Part shown: piece after piece, positions 7,301-16,891 of the stretch
Numbering within the stretch: position 1 is the first letter of the stretch
Layout: the number at the start of each line of letters is the position of its first letter
NCBI RefSeq assembly: GCF_024347395.1
Contig: NZ_AP025472.1
Coordinates: 186,001 to 250,000 of the forward strand
Reading direction: 5' to 3'
Source of the DNA: Vibrio cortegadensis
GTDB taxonomy: Bacteria > Pseudomonadota > Gammaproteobacteria > Enterobacterales > Vibrionaceae
DNA length: 64,000 bases
Translations under genes and position numbers: made by a program
The notes under the pieces: generated by a model
The model's input: only the letters and a program-made list of their open reading frames with translations
What the model was told of the DNA's origin: nothing
Databases searched by the model: none

Positions 7301-9910
7301 ATGTTCAGTAAAAAAACAGTCTTCGCTCTGATAGCCAGTGCCATAAGCTCCGGTGCATTAGCATTTAACCCAACGTCAGCACAGTTGCAACAATTTCAAA
7401 GCTTACCTAAAGCGCAGCAAGAACAACTTGCTCGTCAATATGGTGTTGATATCAGCGTTATCAGTGGCAAAGGTTCAAGTTCGGCTAACGAAAAGAAAGC
7501 CGCTGCGCCTCAAATAGAACGCACTACAGCGCAACTGAAATCACGCCCAGCTTCAAGCACGAATAAATCGGATCAACTTAAGCCCTTTGGTTATGATGTC
7601 TTACTCGGTGAGCCATTGGAATTTGCCAATGTTGATAACCTGCCAGTTCCTCTTGATTATGTCATGGCTGCAGGCGACGAAATCAAAGTACAGGTTTATG
7701 GTAAGACGAGCCAAGATTTAAGCTTAACTATCGATCGTGAAGGCTTTATTCATTTCCCTGATTTTGGCCCGTTAGCGGTGTCAGGACAAACGTTTGAGCA
7801 GCTTCGTACCCAAGTGATCGATGTGATTAAACAAAAAATCATGGGTGTGGATGTTGTTGTCTCTATGGGTTCGATGCGCGCAATGCAAGTCTTCATCGTT
7901 GGGGAAACCACTCAACCGGGGGCTTACAACGTCAATGGCTTAACCTCTATGACTCAAGCACTGCTCGCGAGCGGTGGAATAAAAGAGACGGGTAGCCTGC
8001 GCAACATTCAATTGAAGCGTAAAGGTAAGGTGGTCGCTACATTAGATATGTATGACTTGCTTCTTAAGGGGGATACCTCAAGTGATGTGCGTCTATTAGC
8101 AGGAGATACGCTTTTCGTTCCAGCTAAAGCATCGAATGTGACCCTTGACGGTGAAGTGGTTCGTCCCGCACTCTACGAATTAAAGAATAACACTACCATT
8201 GGTCAGTTATTGAGTATTGCTGGAGGCGCGAAGCCACAAGCTTATCTTTCTCAAGTTAGTGTTCGACGTTTTACCTCTAACGGTATTCAGCAAATCACTT
8301 TAGATCTCGCTAAGTCAGCGGATCGTCGATTTGTGGTAAAAGATGGAGATGACATTCATATTGCACAGTCATCCAACTCATTGAAAAACGCGGTAGCGGT
8401 TCGTGGTGAGCTCGTGAGACAAGGGGCATTCAACTTTACTAAAGGGATGCGAATCAGTGATGTCATTGGCTCAATTGAAACCGATCTAAAACAGAGTGCC
8501 GATCTAAAATACGCGCTGCTCGTGCGTGAGAAAAATGACAACCGTGACATCGACGTTTATCAATTTAATCTACTTAACGCGATCACTAAGCCTCACTCAA
8601 AAGATAATCTTTTGCTGGCGGAACGCGATCAACTGTTTATTTTGGATAACGGCATTGAGTTGGATTATTGGTTTGGCGCTTATGCCAATAAGAAAGCCAG
8701 CGCTAAAGCTGAATCTGTGGTTAAAGAGTATGTTGATGCTGAAACTGGCGCGGTAATCCTTGCGGAAGATACTGACAAGTTAGAGGTATCTAATGATAAA
8801 CAGATTCTCTCTCAAGGTGGCGAGATTCGTAAAACCAGCCGTGAAGAGTTATTGAGTCCAATAATTGAACGCTTGAAAGCTCAATCTACCTTTGAGCATC
8901 CTGCCAGACTGATTGAAATCTCCGGTGCTGTGAAGTTCCCAGGCACCTACCCTTTACCAAAAGGAGAAAGCATCAGTAAGGTAATTGCTGCCGCTGGGGG
9001 ATTAAAAGAGCAAGCTTATCTTAATAGCTCAACCCTGACTCGCCGTAATACGCAAAATGATAAATTCTCAGTATCTCATATCAACTTCTCTTTAAGTGAT
9101 GAGCTTGACGGTAATTCAACGGTAACTGTGCAGCCGCAAGATCATATCGTAGTGAAAACGCAACCGAATTGGCAACGAGATATGATCATTGAGTTGCAAG
9201 GAGAAGTAGTCTTCCCCGGTACTTATACTTTCCAACGCGGTGAAACCTTGCAAGATATTATTCAACGTGCAGGCGGCTTTACTGAGTTTGCCTACCCTCA
9301 AGGGGCGATTTTTAGCCGTGAGCGTTTGAAGCGCCAAGAGCAGGAGCGTTTAGACCTGCTTAACTTGCAACTTAAGCAAGAGATCGGCGGCTTAGCGCTG
9401 CGCCGTCAAAATTCATCAGCGACTTATACCACAAGCCCAACTGATGCGCTCTCCATTGCTGATGAGTTAGCAAAAGCAAAAGCAGTAGGTCGATTAGTGA
9501 TCAACTTGCAAGAAGCGATGGCAGGATACAGATCGGCTAATGTGATGCTTGAAAAAGGTGATAAGCTGTATATTCCAGCCCTTAACCCAACCATTAGTGT
9601 AATGGGTGAAGTGCAATATGCTTCTAACCATACTTTCAAACCGGGGATGACGGTTGAAGACTATTTAGCAACCGCTGGTGGCACCAAAAAACAAGCGGAT
9701 ACTGACCGTATCTATATTGTCAGAGCGGATGGCTCGGTTGACCTGCCAAACAACTCATTCTGGTTTAGCCGTAAAGAGAAGCCATTGGCTCCGGGTGATA
9801 CCATCATTGTTCCAATTGATACCGATTACCTAGATGGTTTAAGCACCCTAACGTCTGCTACTCAAATCTTGTACCAAATTGGTGTCGCGTGGAGTGCGGT
9901 TAAAGACTAA
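7301..9910 (+). CDS. wbfF: Wza-like outer-membrane polysaccharide export protein with SLBB repeats (WbfF/OtnA type)
   Basis: About 869 residues from ATG 7301; an in-frame TTG at 7280 would add seven residues ahead of the signal peptide and is less likely. Forms the predicted outer-membrane/periplasmic channel for capsule-type polymer. Seen: signal peptide MFSKKTVFALIASAISSGALA; a polysaccharide-export domain (about residues 120-210, with LDYVMAAGDEIKVQVYGKT and DREGFIHFPDFGPLAVSG); then several SLBB beta-grasp repeats, recognisable by recurring GEVxxPGxYxxxxGxTxxDxIxxAGG patterns (around residues 205, 290, 560, 650 and 770). It is much longer than E. coli Wza (379 residues), as in V. cholerae O139 OtnA. 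No Wzc/Wzb partners are encoded nearby. Confidence 0.88.
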   Translation: MFSKKTVFALIASAISSGALAFNPTSAQLQQFQSLPKAQQEQLARQYGVDISVISGKGSSSANEKKAAAPQIERTTAQLKSRPASSTNKSDQLKPFGYDVLLGEPLEFANVDNLPVPLDYVMAAGDEIKVQVYGKTSQDLSLTIDREGFIHFPDFGPLAVSGQTFEQLRTQVIDVIKQKIMGVDVVVSMGSMRAMQVFIVGETTQPGAYNVNGLTSMTQALLASGGIKETGSLRNIQLKRKGKVVATLDMYDLLLKGDTSSDVRLLAGDTLFVPAKASNVTLDGEVVRPALYELKNNTTIGQLLSIAGGAKPQAYLSQVSVRRFTSNGIQQITLDLAKSADRRFVVKDGDDIHIAQSSNSLKNAVAVRGELVRQGAFNFTKGMRISDVIGSIETDLKQSADLKYALLVREKNDNRDIDVYQFNLLNAITKPHSKDNLLLAERDQLFILDNGIELDYWFGAYANKKASAKAESVVKEYVDAETGAVILAEDTDKLEVSNDKQILSQGGEIRKTSREELLSPIIERLKAQSTFEHPARLIEISGAVKFPGTYPLPKGESISKVIAAAGGLKEQAYLNSSTLTRRNTQNDKFSVSHINFSLSDELDGNSTVTVQPQDHIVVKTQPNWQRDMIIELQGEVVFPGTYTFQRGETLQDIIQRAGGFTEFAYPQGAIFSRERLKRQEQERLDLLNLQLKQEIGGLALRRQNSSATYTTSPTDALSIADELAKAKAVGRLVINLQEAMAGYRSANVMLEKGDKLYIPALNPTISVMGEVQYASNHTFKPGMTVEDYLATAGGTKKQADTDRIYIVRADGSVDLPNNSFWFSRKEKPLAPGDTIIVPIDTDYLDGLSTLTSATQILYQIGVAWSAVKD

Positions 9911-9926
9911 CTCTCGTTATTTGTAT

Positions 9927-9955
9927 AATGCAGCGCCTACTTGTGGTGCTGCATT
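9927..9955 (+). terminator. Strong intercistronic hairpin ahead of wzz
   Basis: AATGCAGCGCC (9927-9937) pairs with GGTGCTGCATT (9945-9955), an 11-bp stem with one G-T pair and a 7-nt loop. No clear U-tract follows, so it may be an attenuator, a processing site or mRNA stabiliser rather than a full terminator. Confidence 0.5.
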
Positions 9956-9991
9956 TCAATATTTCATATTACTCAAAAATATAGTCTCTTT

Positions 9992-10984
9992 ATGAATAAG
10001 CCTACGTTACAAGAATCAAATCAACCTTACCCATATTCAGCGCAATACCCTATCCAAGATAGCAGTGATGAGATTGATCTACGTGAACTGTTTGTCGCGC
10101 TTTGGCGTGGTAAGTGGCTCATTATCGCGACAACGTTTGTTTTTGCGGTAGGCGGCGTTCTATATGCGCTTTCTCAACCAAACACCTACAAAGCAGAAGT
10201 GGTACTAGCTTCTTCAAGTGATGGAGGCAAGGGCGGAATGGCAGCAATGGCCGCTCAATTTGGTGGCTTAGCCTCTCTGGCTGGCATCAATTTAGGCGGA
10301 GGCAGCACCGACAATAAAGGCATGTCTCTTGCGGTGCTGAATTCCCGCCAATTTTTAAATACCTTCATTACCAAGCATAACTTACTTGTGCCACTAATGG
10401 CTGCGACAGAGTGGAACGAAGCTGACAATTCGTTAGTGATTGATCCTGAACTATATGATGTAAAAACAGAGCAATGGGTACGAGAAGTAAAGTCTGGAAA
10501 ACCTCAAGCCCCAAGCGATTGGGTCGCATATAAAGCATTTAAACAAGTATTAAGCACTTCAGAAGCAAAAGATACCGGTTTAGTCACTCTATCTATAACT
10601 TATTTTTCCCCTGTAATTGCTCAGCAGTGGGCTGAACTGTTAGTGCAAGATTTAAATGCATGGATGAAAGAGAAGTCACTTAATGAAACCAAGCGTAATA
10701 TCGGTTACTTAGAGCAGCAGTTAGAAAAAACCAATGTATCCGATATGCGAACGGTATTTTTTCAGCTTATAGAAGAGCAGACTAAAAACCTCATGTTGGC
10801 AGAAGTCGAAACCGAATTTGTATTTAAAACCATAGATCCCGCGGTGATTCCTGGAGACAAAGCGGGGCCAAAGCGTGCATTAATTTGTGTGTTAGCGACA
10901 CTGTTAGGTAGCATTTTAGGTGTTACAGGTGTGCTGGTTAGGTTTGCTTTTAGAAAAGAAGATGAACTGGAAGTTATAAGTTAA
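9992..10984 (+). CDS. wzz: Wzz-family polysaccharide chain-length determinant (OtnB type)
   Basis: 330 residues from ATG 9992; the frame is open upstream to a TTG at 9941 but that part overlaps a hairpin and is not protein-like. Inner-membrane protein that sets the modal chain length in Wzy-dependent polymerisation. Seen: cytosolic N-terminus with DEIDLRELFVALWRGKW, a first membrane segment (LIIATTFVFAVGGVLYALS), a large periplasmic part with a Gly/Ala/Met-rich insertion (GGKGGMAAMAAQFGGLASL), and a C-terminal membrane segment preceded by the Pro-rich VIPGDKAGPKRAL motif. No C-terminal kinase domain, so it is Wzz rather than Wzc. Gene order wbfF-wzz matches otnA-otnB of V. cholerae O139. Confidence 0.92.
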   Translation: MNKPTLQESNQPYPYSAQYPIQDSSDEIDLRELFVALWRGKWLIIATTFVFAVGGVLYALSQPNTYKAEVVLASSSDGGKGGMAAMAAQFGGLASLAGINLGGGSTDNKGMSLAVLNSRQFLNTFITKHNLLVPLMAATEWNEADNSLVIDPELYDVKTEQWVREVKSGKPQAPSDWVAYKAFKQVLSTSEAKDTGLVTLSITYFSPVIAQQWAELLVQDLNAWMKEKSLNETKRNIGYLEQQLEKTNVSDMRTVFFQLIEEQTKNLMLAEVETEFVFKTIDPAVIPGDKAGPKRALICVLATLLGSILGVTGVLVRFAFRKEDELEVIS

Positions 10985-11169
10985 ATAGAAAATAAGGCCT
11001 ATTGGAGCGGTTTTTAAAAAGTCAGAAAAATCTAGGTTTTACAAAAGATGGTCGAAACAGACTGTCATCAAAATGAATAAAAAGTGTCTCAGTGCGTTTT
11101 TATTACTGAGGTAAAAAGTTACAAAAAACACCTCTTTTAATATCACCAATCGGTTGGAAACTTCATAAA

Positions 11170-12294
11170 ATGACTAAGAAAAAAATTCTTACGGTTTTTG
11201 GCACGCGTCCAGAAGCCATCAAAATGGCACCTCTTGTTCATGCTCTAGCGGTCGATGATCGCTTTGAAGCTAAGTGCTGCGTTACCGCTCAACACCGTGA
11301 AATGCTTGATCAAGTATTAGAGTTGTTTGAAATTACACCTGATTATGATTTGAATTTAATGAAAGCAGGGCAAACACTCAACGAAGTCACTGCTCGTATT
11401 TTGTCAGATCTTAAACCTGTACTGCAAGAATTTAAACCAGATGTGGTCTTAGTTCATGGTGATACGGCGACGACATTTGCTGCTAGCTTAGCTGCTTACT
11501 ATGAGCAAATCACTGTTGGTCATGTAGAAGCGGGTCTTCGCACCGGGAATATTTACTCGCCGTGGCCAGAAGAAGGCAATCGCCGATTAACGGGTGCGTT
11601 AACCAAGTACCACTTCGCGCCAACGCAAACGTCAAAAGAAAATCTTTTTAAAGAAAACTTTAATCCAGAAGATATTAGCGTTACCGGTAATACCGTAATT
11701 GATGCATTGCTGATGGTAAAAGATAAAATTGATTCTGATAAAGATTTGAACGCAACACTTGCTGCTCAGTTCCCATTTTTAGATGAAACTAAAAAGCTTA
11801 TTTTGGTTACTGGGCATCGCCGCGAAAGCTTTGGTGGTGGTTTTGAGCGTATTTGTGAATCGCTTGCTATCACTGCTAAAACGCATCCAGATGCTCAAAT
11901 TTTATATCCGATGCATCTCAATCCAAATGTGCGTGAACCAGTCAATCGAATTCTTGCTGACATTGGTAACATTCATCTTATTGAGCCTCAGCAATACTTA
12001 CCCTTTATCTACTTAATGAGCCGTGCGCACATCATTTTGACTGATTCGGGTGGTGTTCAAGAAGAAGCCCCGTCATTAGGTAAACCAGTACTGGTGATGC
12101 GAGATACAACCGAGCGACCAGAAGCCGTTGAAGCGGGCACGGTTAAGTTAGTTGGTACCGATGTTGGCATGATTGTTGAGAATTTAAATCAGCTACTAAC
12201 GGATGAAAGCGCTTATCAAGCCATGAGCTTTGCACATAACCCTTATGGTGATGGTCAAGCTTGCAAACGAATCTTGAACAAATTAGCAAAATAA
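11170..12294 (+). CDS. wecB: UDP-N-acetylglucosamine 2-epimerase (non-hydrolysing)
   Basis: 374 residues. Interconverts UDP-GlcNAc and UDP-ManNAc in the cytosol. Seen: N-terminal VFGTRPEAIKMAPL (residues 9-22), HGDTATTFA (96-104), GHVEAGLRTGN (117-127), the TGHRRESFG motif, and DSGGVQEEAPSLGKPVLVMRDTTERPE near residue 290, all diagnostic. Length equals the family norm (about 375). It precedes wecC by 16 bp; together they supply UDP-ManNAcA. A 185-bp gap upstream (10985-11169) contains a 6-bp hairpin (CTCAGT at 11088 with ACTGAG at 11105) and could carry an internal promoter. Confidence 0.96.
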   Translation: MTKKKILTVFGTRPEAIKMAPLVHALAVDDRFEAKCCVTAQHREMLDQVLELFEITPDYDLNLMKAGQTLNEVTARILSDLKPVLQEFKPDVVLVHGDTATTFAASLAAYYEQITVGHVEAGLRTGNIYSPWPEEGNRRLTGALTKYHFAPTQTSKENLFKENFNPEDISVTGNTVIDALLMVKDKIDSDKDLNATLAAQFPFLDETKKLILVTGHRRESFGGGFERICESLAITAKTHPDAQILYPMHLNPNVREPVNRILADIGNIHLIEPQQYLPFIYLMSRAHIILTDSGGVQEEAPSLGKPVLVMRDTTERPEAVEAGTVKLVGTDVGMIVENLNQLLTDESAYQAMSFAHNPYGDGQACKRILNKLAK

Positions 12295-12310
12295 ACTTTA
12301 GGAAATCAGA

Positions 12311-13558
12311 ATGTCTTTTGAAACAATTTCAGTTGTAGGCTTAGGTTACATCGGGTTACCGACAGCTGCGATGTTTGCATCACGCAAGAAAAAAGTAATT
12401 GGTGTAGATGTTAACCAAAATGCAGTAGATACAATTAATCGTGGTGAAATTCATATCGTAGAACCGGATCTGGACATGATTGTGCATACAGCTGTAACTG
12501 AAGGTTACCTAAAAGCTGTAACTACTCCAGAGCCCGCTGATGCTTTCTTGATTGCAGTACCTACGCCGTTCAAAGAGTGTGATGAAGGTGAAATTCCAGA
12601 ACCTGACTTGGGGTTTATAGAGGCTGCAAGTAAAGCGATAGCTCCTGTACTTAAAAAGGGTGATTTAGTTATCCTTGAATCGACTTCGCCGGTTGGTGCA
12701 ACGGAACAAATGGCTGGTTGGCTTGCGGAGGCTCGTAATGATTTAACTTTCCCTCAAAATTCAGGTGAAGGTGCAGATGTCAATATTGCACATTGTCCCG
12801 AACGTGTATTACCTGGTCATGTAGTTCGTGAACTAGTTGAAAATGACCGAGTTATTGGCGGATTAACAAAGAAATGCTCTGAACGTAGCGTTGAACTTTA
12901 TAAAACGTTTGTTAAAGGTGATTGCGTAATAACAAATGCCCGTACAGCTGAAATGGCTAAGTTAACAGAGAATTCATGTCGTGATGTGCAAATCGCCTTT
13001 GCAAATGAGCTTTCTGTTATTTGTGACAAACTGGATATTAATGTTTGGGAGCTTATCTCTTTAGCGAACCGTCACCCACGTATTAATATTTTACAACCAG
13101 GCCCTGGAGTTGGCGGTCACTGTATTGCTGTTGATCCATGGTTTATTGTTTCTAAGACGCCTGAAGAGGCCGCATTAATTCATACTGCACGGAAAGTAAA
13201 TGATGCTAAACCTGACTGGGTAGTAAATAAGGTGAAAATAGCCATTTCAGATTTTTTGCAAGCAAACCCTAACAAGACCATCAAAGATGTTAGCATTGCT
13301 TGTTATGGCTTGGCTTTTAAACCAGATATAGATGATTTACGTGAAAGCCCAGCAGTAAATGTCACCAAAAGGTTGGCTGATTTACATTTTGGTAGTATTT
13401 TGGCTGTTGAACCAAATATTCGAGAGTTACCTTTTGTTAGATCAAATGTTGAATTGGTAGAGATGGGGTATGCATCAGAAAATTCTGATATATCAGTACT
13501 GTTAGTCAAGCATAAAGAATTTGAGTCAATCTTAAATGTAACTGTTCGTGCTACTTAG
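12311..13558 (+). CDS. wecC: UDP-N-acetyl-D-mannosamine dehydrogenase
   Basis: 415 residues. Oxidises C6 of UDP-ManNAc twice with NAD+ to give UDP-ManNAcA. Seen: N-terminal NAD site VGLGYIGLPTA (residues 9-19), the ESTSPVGATE segment (about 123-132), the central KLTENSCRDVQIAFANE helix, and the active-site Cys271 in GPGVGGHCIAVDPWF. Length is normal (E. coli WecC 420). Shine-Dalgarno AGGAAA sits before ATG 12311. With wecB immediately upstream this is a complete route from UDP-GlcNAc to UDP-ManNAcA, so an N-acetylmannosaminuronic acid (or derivative) is expected in the repeat unit. Confidence 0.95.
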   Translation: MSFETISVVGLGYIGLPTAAMFASRKKKVIGVDVNQNAVDTINRGEIHIVEPDLDMIVHTAVTEGYLKAVTTPEPADAFLIAVPTPFKECDEGEIPEPDLGFIEAASKAIAPVLKKGDLVILESTSPVGATEQMAGWLAEARNDLTFPQNSGEGADVNIAHCPERVLPGHVVRELVENDRVIGGLTKKCSERSVELYKTFVKGDCVITNARTAEMAKLTENSCRDVQIAFANELSVICDKLDINVWELISLANRHPRINILQPGPGVGGHCIAVDPWFIVSKTPEEAALIHTARKVNDAKPDWVVNKVKIAISDFLQANPNKTIKDVSIACYGLAFKPDIDDLRESPAVNVTKRLADLHFGSILAVEPNIRELPFVRSNVELVEMGYASENSDISVLLVKHKEFESILNVTVRAT

Positions 13559-13583
13559 TGAGTGATATTAATTTGGCTGTTGT

Positions 13584-14840
13584 ATGAATCATTTTAAACG
13601 TTTTTTTCTCTATGGTGTAGGTACATTAGGGGCGCGATTAATCAATTTTATAATTTTCCCGTTATTTACTTTTTATTTAACGCCTGAAGAATTAGGGGCG
13701 TATGATTTAACTCTTACTTTATCATTTGTGTTTGTTTCAATCGTATCGCTACAAGTAGGTGATGCTGCATATCGCTTTATTCTTAAAAAAGAAAATTATG
13801 ATCCTATAATAATTATCAGTAATGTTTATGCATTCCTGATGATTTCTGCTTTTATTTGTAGTGTATTGGTCGTTTTGATTTTATTTTTAATAGAAATGAA
13901 TAATATATTCCTGATTGTATTGGTTTTACTCACATGTCTAATGCTAAATGTACTTCGGCAAATTATACGTGGGCTAGGGGATGTTAAACTTTTTGCTATA
14001 TCAGGAATTGTATATTCATTTTCATTTCTAGCGTTCAACTTTATTTTTCTTTATTGTTCTAATTTAAAACTAGAGGGAGTGTTATTGTCCTTTACTCTAG
14101 CGAATGTTTCGTCAATATTAATTATACTTTTGGGGAATCGTAGAACAACAACGATTGAACTAAAGGGGATTGATATTAAAGTTATAAAGAAACTCATAAG
14201 TTTTTCATTGCCTCTAGTACCAAACCATATTAGTTGGTGGCTAATTAATGCAGCTAATCGGTTTGTATTGCTTTTTTATGTGGGTGTTGAAATGGTTGGT
14301 TTATATGCAGTGGCAGCAAAGTTTGCAGCTGTAATGCTTGTATTTAATGGGCTTTTTGCTTTGGTATGGCAAGATAAGGTGCTTATAGATGATTATGAGA
14401 GTAAGAGTGAATATAGTAGTAATTTACGTAACTATGTATATTTTCAATTAGGTATCGTTTGTGTTTTTTTATTTTGCTCTCAATTTGTTTATGCTTATTT
14501 TATAGGTGAGCAATTTTCTTTGTCTCAGAAATATATTCCTTTTTTACTTATAGCTGCTTTTTTTTCATCTTTATCCTCATTTTATGGTGCGATACTGTTA
14601 AAGTTAGAGGACACAAAGGCTATTTTTAAAAGCTCTCTTTTTGCAGGCGGGGGGAGTATTGTAGCTGTGATTATATTGGTTCAGAATCTTGGCGTGCTTG
14701 GTGCCGCAATCGCAGAAGTTTTGGGGTTCTTTATAATGGCGTTGTTAAGGCATTGGCGATTACGACATGAGATTGATATATCATTATTTCAACTTGGCCT
14801 GGTGATCAGCTCTATCTTGTTAATGTTTTTTTTTATTTAA
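13584..14840 (+). CDS. wzx: O-unit flippase Wzx
   Basis: 418 residues with about twelve hydrophobic segments along the chain. Moves undecaprenyl-linked repeat units across the inner membrane. Seen: N-terminal KRFFLYGVGTLGARLINFIIFPLFTFYLTPEELGAYDL pattern, typical of the polysaccharide flippase (MATE-like/PST) family, and the LVPNHISWWLINAANRFVLLFYVGVEMVGLYAVAAKFA segment in the middle. The gene is AT-rich, as is usual for transferred O-antigen genes, with several homopolymer runs. It follows wecC by 25 bp without a clear Shine-Dalgarno. Confidence 0.9.
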   Translation: MNHFKRFFLYGVGTLGARLINFIIFPLFTFYLTPEELGAYDLTLTLSFVFVSIVSLQVGDAAYRFILKKENYDPIIIISNVYAFLMISAFICSVLVVLILFLIEMNNIFLIVLVLLTCLMLNVLRQIIRGLGDVKLFAISGIVYSFSFLAFNFIFLYCSNLKLEGVLLSFTLANVSSILIILLGNRRTTTIELKGIDIKVIKKLISFSLPLVPNHISWWLINAANRFVLLFYVGVEMVGLYAVAAKFAAVMLVFNGLFALVWQDKVLIDDYESKSEYSSNLRNYVYFQLGIVCVFLFCSQFVYAYFIGEQFSLSQKYIPFLLIAAFFSSLSSFYGAILLKLEDTKAIFKSSLFAGGGSIVAVIILVQNLGVLGAAIAEVLGFFIMALLRHWRLRHEIDISLFQLGLVISSILLMFFFI

Positions 14841-14856
14841 ATACAGAGTACTACGT

Positions 14857-15666
14857 ATGAATACATTTAATGATTGTCGGTTACTATTGACAGGAAGACC
14901 TCGAATTAAAAATAATAGGGTTAATGTTTATTATTGGTCACCAAAGTGGTTTAAAGAAAATATAGGTGATTACCTTAATGTGTTAATAAGCAATGAATTG
15001 TTAAGGAAAAGAGGTATTTCTCCTAATAAACCCATAAAGGAAACAAAGATGCTTTATGGTATAGGTTCTATTTTACATACTGTCGATAATAACTCAACAG
15101 TATGGGGGAGTGGAGTGAATGGTATGTGTGATACAGAATCTATTCGAGATAAGACGCTAGATATTAGATTGGTCAGAGGCAAGTTAACAAGAAACTATTT
15201 ATTAGAACGGGGGCATGTTTGCCCTGAAAATTTTGGGGATCCTGGACTTCTAGTATCACAACTGTTCCCTGAGTTTTCAACTGTAACTAAGAAGCATGAT
15301 GCTGTAGTTATTCCTAATTTATTTGATTATGATTTGTTGAAAAGTGATTGTAACCTGCCTATTGTTTTGCCCACAGTCTATAGGTGGAAAAAATTTTTCG
15401 AAGAACTAAATCAAGCAAAATTTGTGATAGCTAGTTCTCTACACGGTATAATTATGGCTGAGTCATACGGTATTCCTGCAGTTTATCTCAAGCTCAATAA
15501 ATCTGAAGAAATAGATTTTAAATTCAGAGATTATTATTCAGGGACTGGAAGAGAGAAAATGAGAGTAGCGCATAACATAGAAGAAGCACTTGATATGGGA
15601 GGTAGTGAAATACCTGAGATTCCTTCTGGCATTGAGAGTAGTTTTCCTTACGAATTATGGCGCTAG
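14857..15666 (+). CDS. Polysaccharide pyruvyl transferase family protein
   Basis: 269 residues. The family (ExoV/GumL/WcaK-like) transfers pyruvate from phosphoenolpyruvate to make a ketal on a sugar of the lipid-linked repeat. Seen: VYYWSPKWFKENIGDYLNVLISNELL at the start, YGIGSILH, VWGSGVNG, VRGKLTRNYLLERG, NFGDPGLLVSQL, and near the C-terminus FVIASSLHGIIMAESYGIPAV, the conserved S-L-H-G-x-I-x-A-x-x-x-x-x-P signature. No signal peptide; cytosolic. Placed between wzx and wzy. It implies an acidic pyruvate substituent; the acceptor sugar cannot be told from sequence. Confidence 0.85.
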   Translation: MNTFNDCRLLLTGRPRIKNNRVNVYYWSPKWFKENIGDYLNVLISNELLRKRGISPNKPIKETKMLYGIGSILHTVDNNSTVWGSGVNGMCDTESIRDKTLDIRLVRGKLTRNYLLERGHVCPENFGDPGLLVSQLFPEFSTVTKKHDAVVIPNLFDYDLLKSDCNLPIVLPTVYRWKKFFEELNQAKFVIASSLHGIIMAESYGIPAVYLKLNKSEEIDFKFRDYYSGTGREKMRVAHNIEEALDMGGSEIPEIPSGIESSFPYELWR

Positions 15667-15667
15667 T

Positions 15668-16891
15668 ATGCAAGACTACTATTACCCAAGAAAGTTATTT
15701 TTAGGACTAAGCATTATATTTTTTATAATGCTTTACCCCTTAAGAATGTTTACACTTGATAGCCATCCCCGAAGTTTTGTATTCGCAAATTTTGGCTATA
15801 GTGTAGATTGGGATCGTATTGCGATGTCTGAATTTGTTTTATTGTTTGCAAGCTTATTGGTTCTAGCTCTTTTAGTTCCTAAGCGGTTGACATTAAATGT
15901 CAAGAGTCCGCATGTTAAATTAATAGAGAGAATTTTCTATTTTGAAGTGATTATTAGCTTTGTTGTATTTTATCTCTTGGGTTCTAAAATGGGGATGAAT
16001 CTCGGTATAGTTGAAAAACTTTTACTTTTTTTTGTTTATAGTTTGTTGCCTTTTGATTTGATGTTTTTTAGTTTACTTCTCGTAGTGAAGAATAAAAAAA
16101 AAGTAATTTTTATTTGTATCATCTACGGTGTTCTTGCTCTTTTAAGAGGTTCAAAAGCGTCATTGTTTTTTTTACTAATGGCATTGTTTTCGATTTCAGT
16201 TTTGCGGGGCGGAAAGATTTTTAACCTCAAATATATATTGTTTTCTAGTTTTTCTGTCATTCTTTTTCCTACATTTGCTGTGCTTGGGTATTTCTTCAGA
16301 GGCGATTTCTCATTTAATGAAATGGTGAATTCATTAGGCTTTAATTCTAGGGTATTGGAAGTTGCAGGGGTGGCTTTTTCTCGAAGAATTAGTGGTATTG
16401 ATGTATTAATGTTAAATGAAATTGAAAATAACACAGTTTTTTCTACGGTAGAGCTAGGGCTGTATTATCTGAAAGGGGTATTTACTGCTTTTTTTGTCGA
16501 TGTGTTTAGAGCTGATGGGCTATCTGCGGGAATTGGTAGAATGTTTGCAATTGAATTTTTAGCACAGCCTAAAGATGTGGCAAATGCGTATGGAGTGACA
16601 CTACTCGGAGTTATACATTACTCAGATAATAAAGTTTTAACTGCCATTTTATATTTTATTTCAACTTCCGGATTGCTATTGGCTTTCAATTATTATAAGA
16701 AAAAGTGGCTTGTTGCTCTTGTCTTGCTTTATTTTATATACCAATTCCCAATATTTATGATGTCAGGTAGCCCTATTATGCTTTCAACTCCTATTAGATA
16801 TTTAACAGTTTTTGCTGTTGTAATGTATGGATATAACAAATATTTGAGAATGTCACGTAAGCATGAAATTCTGGAGCAGAAAACTTCATGA
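15668..16891 (+). CDS. wzy: O-antigen/oligosaccharide repeat unit polymerase Wzy
   Basis: 407 residues from ATG 15668; an upstream in-frame ATG at 15590 lies inside the preceding gene and is rejected. Very hydrophobic, with about ten to twelve membrane segments and one larger loop (roughly residues 220-310, containing SRRISGIDVLMLNEIENN), which is the usual Wzy layout. Polymerises repeat units on the periplasmic side. Sequence is highly variable in this family, so the call rests on topology, the oligosaccharide-repeat-polymerase-like RISGID region and position between wzx and other O-antigen genes. AT-rich, with an A9 run at about 16094. Overlaps the next gene by 4 bp (ATGA). Confidence 0.8.
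   Translation: MQDYYYPRKLFLGLSIIFFIMLYPLRMFTLDSHPRSFVFANFGYSVDWDRIAMSEFVLLFASLLVLALLVPKRLTLNVKSPHVKLIERIFYFEVIISFVVFYLLGSKMGMNLGIVEKLLLFFVYSLLPFDLMFFSLLLVVKNKKKVIFICIIYGVLALLRGSKASLFFLLMALFSISVLRGGKIFNLKYILFSSFSVILFPTFAVLGYFFRGDFSFNEMVNSLGFNSRVLEVAGVAFSRRISGIDVLMLNEIENNTVFSTVELGLYYLKGVFTAFFVDVFRADGLSAGIGRMFAIEFLAQPKDVANAYGVTLLGVIHYSDNKVLTAILYFISTSGLLLAFNYYKKKWLVALVLLYFIYQFPIFMMSGSPIMLSTPIRYLTVFAVVMYGYNKYLRMSRKHEILEQKTS

Noticed and set aside
15590..15667. Upstream in-frame ATG for wzy inside the pyruvyl transferase gene
   Set aside because: It would overlap 77 bp of a conserved gene; ATG 15668 right after that stop gives a normal membrane-protein start.
13584..16891. A and T homopolymer runs in wzx and wzy as phase-variation tracts
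   Set aside because: Runs of 8-9 A or T are expected by chance in genes this AT-rich; unlike the G tracts in the acyltransferase they are not striking.
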